From NCBI GenBank assembly GCA_003153655.1, contig PMAK01000058.1:580-7138 (forward strand): DNA of 6,559 nt, in the 5' to 3' direction. The translations under genes were made by a program, and so were the position numbers. The notes under the pieces were generated by a model. It did not search any database, was not told the DNA's origin, and worked only from the letters and a program-made list of their open reading frames with translations. Every line of letters starts with the position of its first letter. Position 1 is the first letter of the stretch. This document shows positions 1 through 6,087 of the stretch, piece after piece. The stretch is from Phycisphaerales bacterium (GTDB lineage Bacteria > Planctomycetota > Phycisphaerae > Tepidisphaerales > Tepidisphaeraceae).

Positions 1-13
1 ACAGCCAGAAGAC

Positions 14-757
14 TTATTTCTTTGGCGCGGAACCGCCTTGGCCGCCCCCCCCGCCGCCATGTCCGCCGTGGCCGCCAGTGGGGGTATTATGCTGTTGGAA
101 TATCAACCCAATCACCGCCGGGATAAAGATTGCCGCCGGAAGCCAGTATGGCTGAACTTTCAGGTGCTTCGTGACGTCAGCGGCGAACTCCTCATATTGA
201 TAGATGAGCCCGAGGATGCCAAAGACCAGCATGAACGCGCCCTGCAAGCTGGTGTACATCATCACGCTGCCACGGAAGAGAATGAACGAGACCAACCCAA
301 AACTGACAAGTCCGACGAGCGCCCCGGCCCAGACCAATTCCGGATCGAGGTTAAGCGTGCGCCATAAGCTGGCCCCCAGCAGCGCTCCAAAGCAGCCGCC
401 CATGATCGCAACGGCATATTTCATCGTCGGCCACGCAATCGCAGCCGCCGCTACCGCGCCGATCACGGCACAAACGGTCGCAGTGTCCCCTTCGCCGAAG
501 TTAGCTCCGATGTACGCCCCCACCACCGCCGCATTCAGTAGCACGAGGCCCTTGAAAATCTGGTAGCCAAAAAGCAGATAAATGATCCCCATGAGGATAA
601 GCAGCGCCGCCACGCCGGGAGTCATCTGCTGACACCAGGTCAGCAAATCCCGCTGTTGCGGCCAAGTCTTGGGAACGCTGGCGAAGAAGGCTTCCGATTT
701 GTGCAACGACTGAACGGACTGAAAAGACTGAGCATAAGCTGCGAGCGTGTGAAGCAT
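14..757 (-). CDS. Seven-TM membrane protein (DUF4203/TMEM198-like) with Gly/His-rich tail
   Basis: This encodes an integral membrane protein of 247 residues whose function is unknown. After a hydrophilic N-terminus of about 46 residues, hydrophobic segments lie near residues 47-68, 70-88, 92-110, 112-132, 141-161, 165-186 and 204-221. Small residues (Gly, Ala) are abundant in the helices, as in the DUF4203/TMEM198 type of membrane protein; that resemblance is from memory and is tentative. The tail (residues 227-247) is almost only Gly and His and ends in basic residues (SAPKK). The start is supported by an AAGGG ribosome binding site ten bases upstream on the minus strand. The gene lies 15 bases downstream of another seven-TM gene, so the two are probably one transcript. 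A run of eight C (plus strand, 45-52) encodes part of the Gly tail and is prone to indels, so the exact C-terminus is the least certain part. A small transporter is possible but no transport motif is visible. Confidence 0.8.
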   Translation of the reverse strand: MLHTLAAYAQSFQSVQSLHKSEAFFASVPKTWPQQRDLLTWCQQMTPGVAALLILMGIIYLLFGYQIFKGLVLLNAAVVGAYIGANFGEGDTATVCAVIGAVAAAAIAWPTMKYAVAIMGGCFGALLGASLWRTLNLDPELVWAGALVGLVSFGLVSFILFRGSVMMYTSLQGAFMLVFGILGLIYQYEEFAADVTKHLKVQPYWLPAAIFIPAVIGLIFQQHNTPTGGHGGHGGGGGGQGGSAPKK

Positions 758-772
758 GATGCGATTGCCCTT

Positions 773-1558
773 CTAATCGGCGGCGTTGTTTCCCTTGGAA
801 CTCTTCTTCGGCTGGCCCGGCGCCTGCCCCTTCGATTCAGCGGATTGGACAGCGGCGATCATCCGCCATTGAAATAATGCCCCGGCTACGAAAATCCCAA
901 GCAGTAGAGCCATTTGTGCTGAATTTTGCCGCGGCAAATGCCGCAGGGCCGTGGGATCGAAAAGTGTTATTGCCGTGGCGGCGGTCGGGAGCAGCAGCGA
1001 AACGCCGACGGCGCTCCAGAGCAGTGCAACCCCAATCCGGGGCCAGAGCCAGGCCGCGCTGATTCCAATCAGCAAAGCCGCGATTGCACAGAAGCACAGA
1101 CATTCGTGCAACGATTCAGGCACGTTCTGCCAGAGATCCTGGAAATACTGCGGCAGGGTCTGAGCTGGATTGTATTGCGGCCAGCGCCATTTGAATGCAT
1201 GACCGCGCATGGCCCAAAGAACCAGCGCGCTCCAAAGCGTCAGAATCGTCCCCAGCCAGGCTCCCACCCAAATTCGATGAAGGACATACGCGCTGACGCC
1301 CAGAACAACCGCCATCCCAACCGCCGGCGCCATCGGATCGATAGACCATTTGCACCAGAGCGGCAGCTTTAATCCGACGGATGTGCCCAGCGCAACAGCC
1401 GCGAGAGTCAGAATCGAACGACTTGATCTCGCCCCGGCGATCCAGAGCGCCAGACCAAAAATGCACCCGATCACCGCGACGATCATCGTGATCGTTCCGG
1501 GCTGATGCGGCAGGAGCGTGATCCAATGTTGAAACAAGGCATGTACCTCTGGTGTCAT
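773..1558 (-). CDS. Seven-TM membrane protein of unknown function
   Basis: This encodes a 261-residue integral membrane protein that I cannot assign to a named family. Hydrophobic segments lie near residues 22-41, 47-63, 74-93, 95-116, 152-171, 174-199 and 214-232. A Trp-rich hydrophilic loop (about 120-150) sits between the fourth and fifth, and the tail from about 240 is Lys/Gly/Ser-rich. The topology (seven segments in a 4+3 pattern, hydrophilic tail) mirrors the next gene downstream, so the two may be distant paralogues or partners in one complex; that is inference. The start at 1558 is the most upstream ATG possible, because an in-frame TAA (1559-1561) directly precedes it. No good Shine-Dalgarno lies at the usual distance; a GGTGGAG motif lies further upstream and better fits an ATG at 1577 in another frame. 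This is the first gene of a minus-strand operon, divergent from the gene at 1679. Confidence 0.78.
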   Translation of the reverse strand: MTPEVHALFQHWITLLPHQPGTITMIVAVIGCIFGLALWIAGARSSRSILTLAAVALGTSVGLKLPLWCKWSIDPMAPAVGMAVVLGVSAYVLHRIWVGAWLGTILTLWSALVLWAMRGHAFKWRWPQYNPAQTLPQYFQDLWQNVPESLHECLCFCAIAALLIGISAAWLWPRIGVALLWSAVGVSLLLPTAATAITLFDPTALRHLPRQNSAQMALLLGIFVAGALFQWRMIAAVQSAESKGQAPGQPKKSSKGNNAAD

Positions 1559-1584
1559 TTATCGACCGTCGGAGCATGATTTCT

Positions 1585-1602
1585 CCACCGATCTACCGGT
1601 GG
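1585..1602. promoter_or_regulatory. Perfect 6-bp inverted repeat in divergent intergenic region
   Basis: CCACCG (1585-1590) and CGGTGG (1597-1602) are separated by six bases. The repeat sits between two divergent genes and 27 bases upstream of the minus-strand start codon, so it could be an operator or a leader hairpin. No T-run follows it, so it is not an intrinsic terminator. A six-base palindrome of this kind can arise by chance in GC-rich DNA. Confidence 0.25.
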
Positions 1603-1652
1603 CGGGCACTTGGACCCGTGCTTGTTAGCATTTATCCGGACACGAGTTAAAC

Positions 1653-1658
1653 TAATAT
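1653..1658 (+). promoter_or_regulatory. Possible -10 box (TAATAT) for the gene at 1679
   Basis: TAATAT is a near match to the sigma-70 -10 consensus and is the most AT-rich spot upstream of the gene at 1679. The best -35 candidate at a fitting distance is the weak TTTATC (1631-1636, 16-base spacer). This is a weak prediction because promoter consensus in the presumed lineage is poorly defined. Confidence 0.25.
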
Positions 1659-1671
1659 TCCGAAAGGAATA
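1656..1671 (+). promoter_or_regulatory. Hairpin with GAAA loop enclosing the ribosome binding site
   Basis: TATTCC (1656-1661), loop GAAA (1662-1665) and GGAATA (1666-1671) form a perfect six-base-pair stem closed by a GNRA-type tetraloop. The only Shine-Dalgarno candidate for the ATG at 1679, AAAGGA (1663-1668), lies half in the loop and half in the 3' arm, ten bases before the start codon. If transcribed, the folded form would partly hide the ribosome binding site. The pairing is seen in the sequence; a regulatory role is inference. Confidence 0.35.
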
Positions 1672-1678
1672 ATCAGCC

Positions 1679-2617
1679 ATGGCAAACGCGAGGAAAGCCG
1701 GGATTTGGGCGGCGGTGGCGCTTTTCCTCATAACCCTGGGCGCCGGCGCTTTTGTCGTGGCGTGGTATCTCTGGCCCGAGGGATCAGGCGATTCCGCTTC
1801 TACGGCTGGTCAAAATCCTGCTGCCGGCGACAACCCCGCAGCCAATCAGATCCAGGTTGGGGTTTACCTAAGCGCCTTCACAGCTACCGGTCCGCATCGC
1901 TCGCCCAGGCCCTATGGTTATGAGACCCAGCTGCGCCCGGTGAAGTTTCTCCGCGATCCCTCCATCCATCTCATCCCGGTGATCGAACCCAGAACCCGCG
2001 GCGGCGCTGAAATGACAAAAGTCCTCTGGCAGAATTTCCCCGGCGTCCGTCCAATCGATGCCAGCAATGTGGACGAGCTACGCAAGCTCGATGTCCTGGT
2101 TGCAACCGCCGCGGCGGATGTGCCGTTTGAAGTTCTCAACGCGATTGATGAGAGCGTGCGGCAGGGAATGGGACTCGTGCAGCGCCAATTCGGATATCTC
2201 AATCCGGGCTATACGCCTCAGGTCGGCGAACTATGCGGTTTTCCCGTCGGCACCTTCGGATGGAATCCCCAGCCAATCGACTGCGAAGTCGTTGGCAATC
2301 ATCCGCTGCTCGGCGATCTCTCCGGACAGATTGGCAAAATGGTAAGCATCATGCCCAATGGCACGGTGGGAAAGCTATCGGGCATTCCGTTGATCAGGGT
2401 GAAGGATATGAAGCAGATCCGCCTGGTCGCGGCTTATCACCCAATCGGTACGGGGGAATATCTGTATCCCCTTTATATCAGCCAACTCGGCCGCGGAAAG
2501 ATTGTCGGGATCGGCTTTGCGCAAAACGCGGCTACGCCGGAGATTTTAGAAACGGCGCATCATGGGAAGTTCTATCTCCATTGCGTGGAATGGCTGGCCG
2601 GGCGGCCGCTTAATTGA
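1679..2617 (+). CDS. Membrane-anchored protein with ThuA/GATase1-like domain
   Basis: This encodes 312 residues. A single hydrophobic segment (about 9-31) preceded by basic residues looks like an uncleaved signal anchor. A low-complexity Ser/Ala/Gly/Asn linker follows (about 33-58), then a globular domain that would be exported. That domain has the order of elements seen in ThuA-like proteins of the class I glutamine amidotransferase fold: a strand ending in a D-V-L-V pattern (138-141), a helix leading to S-V-R-Q-G-M-G (159-165), an E-L-C-G-F segment (184-188), N-H-P-L (207-210), and a late G-R-G-K-I strand (271-275) followed by a C-V-E-W-L-A-G helix (302-308). No catalytic Cys-His-Glu triad is evident, so a binding role is as likely as catalysis. 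The start is supported by AAAGGA ten bases upstream. It ends 14 bases before the next gene, with which it probably forms an operon. The family assignment is moderate and comes from pattern memory, not a search. Confidence 0.8.
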   Translation: MANARKAGIWAAVALFLITLGAGAFVVAWYLWPEGSGDSASTAGQNPAAGDNPAANQIQVGVYLSAFTATGPHRSPRPYGYETQLRPVKFLRDPSIHLIPVIEPRTRGGAEMTKVLWQNFPGVRPIDASNVDELRKLDVLVATAAADVPFEVLNAIDESVRQGMGLVQRQFGYLNPGYTPQVGELCGFPVGTFGWNPQPIDCEVVGNHPLLGDLSGQIGKMVSIMPNGTVGKLSGIPLIRVKDMKQIRLVAAYHPIGTGEYLYPLYISQLGRGKIVGIGFAQNAATPEILETAHHGKFYLHCVEWLAGRPLN

Positions 2618-2631
2618 TAGGGTCACTGACT

Positions 2632-4014
2632 ATGCGCAACACTTCAATCGCTCGGATTGCCCGCTGTTTCACCCTCGTTGCGATTCTCGGATTCGTTTGC
2701 GGGAGTTCTGTTGCGCAAACCGAGCCCTCCGCCCCGCCAGCAATCGTCGGAATGACGCAGGATGAAATGCCGGATGCGGCGCTTCCGACGGATCTTCTGG
2801 TGATCACCTGCTTTGATTTCAAGACCGGTGACAAAACTGCCTGGACGAACGCATGGCTGACGATCTCGGGCGGCAAGCCGACGACGCAGCCGGTGGCGGA
2901 TAGCGCGCCGATGCCGATCGGGCTGGACGGCAGCATCGGTCCGATGATCGCCATGGGAGCGGAGCGCGTTTGTTACACCCTTTCAATCGAAAACGGGAAC
3001 AAGACCGTAACGCTCTGCGTACGGCTCCGACCGGGCACCAGTGATAACGCTGCGCTTAAATGGCTGCGCAACAATGCGCGTAATGCGACCCGGTTTGAAC
3101 ACATGGGGAACTGGCTCGTGGTGAGGATCAATGGTTCCAACGGCAATCTCGTCAGCAACGCCGCCGCTAGCCCTCTTAATCCGAATGCCGATACATTGCG
3201 TCAGGCGCTGAATTGCTGGGGAGACGATGTGCCGGTGAAAACGGTGCTGACGTCTTCGGCGAACATCAAGCGGCAATTGATGCGCAACGGCCCCCCGCCG
3301 GCCGTGCTTCAGCCGATCGCAAATCTGTTTTGGTCTGCTCAGTATATTTATGCCGGTGCGAAACTGGGGGCGGACCCGCAAATCGAGGCGCGATGGGTGG
3401 CTCCGGATGAAGCCGGCGCAGATCAGGTCATCAAAACATTTGATACGCTTCGCACATCGCTCAAGCAGCAGGATAATGAGTTACATCTGCCGCCTGTGTT
3501 TGCCACGATCCTCGATCAGTTTCACCCGACGCGGGATGGAAATATCGCCAGCGTCTCGATGGATCGTAAGCAACTGACCACACTCTTCGGAGCGGTCATC
3601 GCAGCGTCGATGAATACGAACAACCGCGGCACTCCCGCGCCTTCGCCGCAGGTGGGACAACAACCAGTTTCGGCTGATTGGAAGCCAATCGATGCCGCGA
3701 CCGATTCGGCCGCGGCCCAGATGCGATTGATCCTGACGGCTATTTCGGAGTACGACCAGGATCATCAGTCGCTGCCTAATTCCCTGGATGATCTGGTCTC
3801 AGCCAACCTTCTGCCGGGCGCGGAGATCCTGCGCGATCCGCGATCCAATACCGGCAAATCCTTCGTTTACGTCAAACCAGCAGCAACAAAGCTCGCCGAC
3901 ATTCCCGCCCGCAATAAGACCGCCATTCTCCTAGAGGACAAAGAAGTCCAGACCAACGAGCGGGGCTTGGTCGGCTACGCCGACGGGCATGTCGATGACA
4001 CCCCCCAAAACTGA
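2632..4014 (+). CDS. Secreted protein with pseudopilin-like C-terminal region, function unknown
   Basis: The product is 460 residues from ATG 2632. This start is preferred over an upstream TTG at 2614 because it gives a clean signal peptide: basic N-region, hydrophobic core (about 12-24), and an S-V-A signal peptidase I site ending at residue 28. It also has a modest ATAGGG nine bases upstream. The middle (about 35-340) is not recognised and lacks further membrane segments. The C-terminal 97 residues (364-460) run helix, Y-D-Q-D, S-L-P-N-S-L-D-D-L and a final Y-A-D-G-H-V (449-454). This resembles the globular part of type II secretion/DUF1559-like pseudopilins common in planctomycetes, but the prepilin N-terminal helix and its cleavage site are absent. 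The region from about 325 to 345 is Pro/Gln-rich and may be a linker. A periplasmic or secreted role is inferred; no enzyme motif is visible. It lies just downstream of the membrane-anchored ThuA-like gene. Confidence 0.82.
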   Translation: MRNTSIARIARCFTLVAILGFVCGSSVAQTEPSAPPAIVGMTQDEMPDAALPTDLLVITCFDFKTGDKTAWTNAWLTISGGKPTTQPVADSAPMPIGLDGSIGPMIAMGAERVCYTLSIENGNKTVTLCVRLRPGTSDNAALKWLRNNARNATRFEHMGNWLVVRINGSNGNLVSNAAASPLNPNADTLRQALNCWGDDVPVKTVLTSSANIKRQLMRNGPPPAVLQPIANLFWSAQYIYAGAKLGADPQIEARWVAPDEAGADQVIKTFDTLRTSLKQQDNELHLPPVFATILDQFHPTRDGNIASVSMDRKQLTTLFGAVIAASMNTNNRGTPAPSPQVGQQPVSADWKPIDAATDSAAAQMRLILTAISEYDQDHQSLPNSLDDLVSANLLPGAEILRDPRSNTGKSFVYVKPAATKLADIPARNKTAILLEDKEVQTNERGLVGYADGHVDDTPQN

Positions 4015-4075
4015 CTATCGCGGCCAAACGGGCCAAATACTGGCAACTCATCCATTCTGCGGCTAAAAACACGGC

Positions 4076-5149
4076 ATGGCGGAATCGGATTCCCTGGATC
4101 AACTGCGAATCAAGATCGATCAGTTCGACGAGCAGATCGTCGAACTGCTCAATTCGCGCGCCCGGGTCGTGGTTGAAATCGGAAAGATTAAGCAGTCCAA
4201 GGGAACGCAGATCTACGCACCCGACCGCGAAAAAGCCGTCCTGGAAAAAGTGCGAAAACTCAATCGCGGCCCGCTGCCGGATCGCTGCCTGGAAGCGGTT
4301 TACCGCGAACTGATGAGCGGCAGCTTCGCGCTCGAGAAGCCCCTGCGCATCGGATTCCTCGGCCCCGAAGGATCGTTCAGCCATGCCGCTTCGGTGGCCA
4401 AATTCGGAAGCAGCGTCGATTACGTTCCTCTGAGCGCAATCCCCGCGGTCTTCGAGGAAGTCGTGCGCGGCCACGTCGATTACGGACTCGTCCCCGTCGA
4501 AAACAGCATCGGCGGCGGAATCGTCGATACGCTCGACGCATTCCTCAGCAGCTCGGCCAAAATCTGCGCCGAGGTGCTGCTGACGGTTCATCACAATTTG
4601 CTGGCCAACGTGCCCTGGGAAAAGGTCGAGAAAATCTATTCCAAGGCGGAAGTCTTCAGCCAATGCCGCAATTGGCTCAGCGCCACCGCCAAGGACCGCC
4701 ACGCGATTCCCGCCGAAAGCACGACAGCCGCCGCACAAATCGCCCGCAACGAACCCGCCTCCGCGGCCATCGGATCAAAGCAGGCCGCTGAGTTATACGG
4801 TCTGCATATTCTCTTCGAGAATATCGAGGACAACCCCGACAACATGACGCGGTTTTTCGTGATCGGCCGCGAGGGCGCCCGCCGCAGCGGGGATGATAAG
4901 ACCGCGATCATGTTCACCACGGCCCACAAGCCCGGCGCGCTCGCGGAGGTTCTGGATGTTTTCAAAGAGAATGGCATCAACCTGACAGACATCGAGAAAC
5001 GCCCGAGCCGGAAGGTGAATTGGGAATATTATTTCTTCATTGATGCGCAGGGACACGCGGACGATGCCGCGATGAAAACCGCGGTTGAGCAGGCACGGAA
5101 GCATTGTTTGCAACTGACGATGCTGGGGAGTTATCCTCGCGGGGATTAA
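4076..5149 (+). CDS. pheA: Bifunctional chorismate mutase/prephenate dehydratase (P-protein)
   Basis: This 357-residue cytoplasmic enzyme converts chorismate to prephenate and then to phenylpyruvate, the committed branch of phenylalanine synthesis. An AroQ-type chorismate mutase domain covers about 5-85, with R11, R28, K39, R51 and E52 at the same positions as the E. coli active-site residues. Position 48 is Ala instead of Asp, and the residue equivalent to Gln88 is Glu87, as I recall for other P-proteins. Prephenate dehydratase covers about 89-265: it opens with G-F-L-G-P-E-G-S, contains P-V-E-N-S (140-144), and ends with the catalytic T-R-F motif (258-260). A C-terminal ACT domain (about 276-352) has G-A-L-A-E-V-L (287-293) and an E-K-R-P variant (307-310) of the ESRP motif that binds phenylalanine, so feedback inhibition is expected. 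No Shine-Dalgarno precedes the start; TAAAAA ends six bases before the ATG, so a leaderless transcript is possible. All domains are intact and full length. Confidence 0.97.
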   Translation: MAESDSLDQLRIKIDQFDEQIVELLNSRARVVVEIGKIKQSKGTQIYAPDREKAVLEKVRKLNRGPLPDRCLEAVYRELMSGSFALEKPLRIGFLGPEGSFSHAASVAKFGSSVDYVPLSAIPAVFEEVVRGHVDYGLVPVENSIGGGIVDTLDAFLSSSAKICAEVLLTVHHNLLANVPWEKVEKIYSKAEVFSQCRNWLSATAKDRHAIPAESTTAAAQIARNEPASAAIGSKQAAELYGLHILFENIEDNPDNMTRFFVIGREGARRSGDDKTAIMFTTAHKPGALAEVLDVFKENGINLTDIEKRPSRKVNWEYYFFIDAQGHADDAAMKTAVEQARKHCLQLTMLGSYPRGD

Positions 5150-5162
5150 ATCTATCGAATTC

Positions 5163-5180
5163 TACATACCGATGTATAAT
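5163..5180 (+). promoter_or_regulatory. Toxin-antitoxin promoter: TATAAT overlapping a TACAT/ATGTA inverted repeat
   Basis: TATAAT (5175-5180) is a perfect -10 box. It partly overlaps the inverted repeat TACAT (5163-5167) / ATGTA (5172-5176). The antitoxin ATG begins only seven bases after the box, so transcription would start at or next to the start codon, giving a leaderless message. No good -35 box is present. Overlap of operator-like symmetry with the -10 fits the autorepression typical of type II toxin-antitoxin operons; binding itself is inferred. Confidence 0.5.
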
Positions 5181-5187
5181 ATGGACC

Positions 5188-5436
5188 ATGTCATCCGCGG
5201 ATTTACTCAATGAAGCAAAGCATCTTTCCGTGGCCGAGCGACTTGAGTTGATTGACCAGCTCATCGAGTCTGTGGAAGAAGATGCTGTCCAGAAGCTTTC
5301 TTCGCAGAACGAGTCAGAATTAAATCGCCGGCATCAGGCATTTCTTTCCAGCCCGGACGAGGGTGAGCCCTGGGAAGTCGTGCGGGAGCGAATCCAGAGG
5401 AGCCTTGATGCGGCGACAACTCGTCGTCAGGCCTGA
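5188..5436 (+). CDS. Antitoxin, addiction module family (Unstab_antitox/TIGR02574-like)
   Basis: This 82-residue acidic, mainly helical protein is the likely antitoxin of a type II pair; it would neutralise the toxin at 5408-5713 by direct binding. The N-terminal part has the family pattern: a short helix, then L-S-V-A-E-R-L-E-L-I-D-Q-L-I-E-S (13-28), followed by E-L-N-R-R (44-48) and P-W-E-V-V-R-E-R-I (61-69). The start at ATG 5188 is chosen because it gives the normal family length and N-terminus. A longer in-frame TTG start at 5104 would run into the end of pheA and add unrelated residues. There is no Shine-Dalgarno, and TATAAT ends seven bases upstream, so translation may be leaderless. 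No separate DNA-binding domain is visible, though the N-terminal helical region may bind the operator. It overlaps the toxin gene by 29 bases. Confidence 0.88.
   Translation: MSSADLLNEAKHLSVAERLELIDQLIESVEEDAVQKLSSQNESELNRRHQAFLSSPDEGEPWEVVRERIQRSLDAATTRRQA
5396..5402 (+). promoter_or_regulatory. Strong ribosome binding site for the toxin inside the antitoxin gene
   Basis: AGAGGAG lies five bases before the toxin ATG at 5408 and within antitoxin coding sequence. It fixes the toxin start at 5408 over the earlier in-frame GTG at 5363. It also means the toxin can be translated by internal initiation, whereas the antitoxin has no such site. Confidence 0.6.
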
Positions 5437-5713
5437 AGCCGCGGCCGATGCGATGAAGGCTAGCCATTGGTACGACGAGCGCGTTGGAGGTTTGGGCGTT
5501 CGATTTTTGGATAACATCGAAGCGGTCATGGTTTCCATTTCCGAGGCGCCGCAGCAATTTCCAATCTACAACGGCGAAATACGTCGCGCGCGACTGGGCA
5601 CATTTCCCTACGCTGTCTTTTTCACCGTTACTGATAACCGCGTAATCGTGCTGGCCATTCTTCACCTATATCGCGAACCTCGCGTGCTTCGAAAGACGCT
5701 GCGTCGAAGATGA
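5408..5713 (+). CDS. ParE/RelE-superfamily toxin
   Basis: This small basic protein of 101 residues, the usual size for the family, has the ParE/RelE plasmid-stabilisation fold. An initial strand has R8-P-E-A (8-11); two helices follow with W-Y-D-E-R (21-25) and [10 protein letters not shown] (28-37); then S-E-A-P-Q-Q-F-P (45-52), R59-R60-A-R62-L-G-T-F-P-Y (59-68), a V-V/I-L-A-I-L-H strand (79-86), and a terminal Y-R-E-P-R (88-92). The F-P-Y after the Arg cluster and the strand ending in H-L-Y-R-E-P are typical of ParE-like toxins, which poison gyrase. RelE-like mRNA cleavage cannot be excluded from sequence alone. It is translated from its own strong ribosome binding site and overlaps the antitoxin gene by 29 bases, so the pair is one operon. 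The reading frame is complete and carries no disabling change, so the toxin may be active. Confidence 0.9.
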   Translation: MRRQLVVRPEAAADAMKASHWYDERVGGLGVRFLDNIEAVMVSISEAPQQFPIYNGEIRRARLGTFPYAVFFTVTDNRVIVLAILHLYREPRVLRKTLRRR

Positions 5714-5715
5714 GA

Positions 5716-5721
5716 TTGACA
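5716..5721 (+). promoter_or_regulatory. Possible -35 box (TTGACA) ahead of the transporter gene
   Basis: A perfect TTGACA starts three bases after the toxin stop codon. The hexamer at the matching -10 distance (ATTTCG at 5739-5744) is poor, so this promoter is only tentative. An independent promoter here would let the transporter be expressed apart from the toxin-antitoxin pair. Confidence 0.25.
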
Positions 5722-5771
5722 ATTATATACATCAAGGCATTTCGCCAAGAACCCCAAACGAGGAACCGCAA

Positions 5772-6080
5772 ATGATCGAACCGGCCACGCTCCAAATTAA
5801 AGATACGACCGCCAACCCAGCCCCGCTCGGCCTTCTCGCCTTCGGGATGACCACTGTTCTGCTCAACCTCCACAACGCCGGCCTGTTCCCAATGAATAGC
5901 ATGATCCTGGCCATGGGACTTTGTTATGGCGGCACGGCGCAGGTCATCGCCGGCATCATGGAATGGAAAAAGAACAACACCTTCGGAACGACGGCCTTCA
6001 TCTCGTATGGATCTTTCTGGCTGTCGCTGGTCGCGCTGATCGCAATTCCAAAAACCGGCGTCACCCCCCGCGCCCGATGA
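5772..6080 (+). CDS. N-terminal half of SatP-like transporter as read
   Basis: As sequenced, this frame gives 102 residues with three membrane helices (roughly 17-37, 42-62 and 74-94) and the family signature. It then ends abruptly in an arginine-rich tail (R-A-R) created by the frameshift. Residues 1-99 belong to the family; the last three do not. A half-protein with three helices is unlikely to transport on its own. Confidence 0.7.
   Translation: MIEPATLQIKDTTANPAPLGLLAFGMTTVLLNLHNAGLFPMNSMILAMGLCYGGTAQVIAGIMEWKKNNTFGTTAFISYGSFWLSLVALIAIPKTGVTPRAR
6064..6069 (+). other. Run of six C at the satP frameshift point
   Basis: Codons read A-C-C, C-C-C, C-G-C in the first frame. One base fewer, or a +1 slip on C-C-C followed by C, gives the second frame, which matches the transporter family. 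C-C-C-C is a known +1 slip-prone context for proline tRNA when its methyl-G37 is missing. Homopolymers are also the commonest place for sequencing indels. Confidence 0.75.
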
Positions 6081-6087
6081 ACATGCG

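Noticed and set aside
926..1372. A 148-residue plus-strand open frame opposite the membrane protein gene.
   Set aside because: It is rich in Arg, Pro and Gln as shadow frames are, and the opposite strand has a coherent seven-TM protein.
1603..1621. CGGG/CCCG and GCAC/GTGC pairings after the intergenic inverted repeat.
   Set aside because: They are mutually exclusive four-base pairings with no T-run, so neither a terminator nor a clear operator.
4022..4037. A 7-bp direct repeat GGCCAAA between the secreted-protein gene and pheA.
   Set aside because: It is too short and isolated to mean more than chance in this composition.
3872..4738. A 288-residue open frame on the minus strand across the end of the secreted-protein gene and the start of pheA.
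   Set aside because: It lies antisense to two well-supported genes, one of them a full-length pheA, and its composition looks like a high-GC shadow frame.
5133..5146. ATCC/GGAT pairing at the end of pheA as a terminator.
   Set aside because: The stem is only four bases, lies inside the coding sequence, and has no T-run after it.
5104..5187. A longer antitoxin starting at TTG 5104.
   Set aside because: It would overlap pheA and read through the promoter and palindrome; the ATG at 5188 gives the usual family length.
5363..5407. A longer toxin starting at GTG 5363.
   Set aside because: The ATG at 5408 has a strong ribosome binding site and matches the family N-terminus; the extra residues do not.
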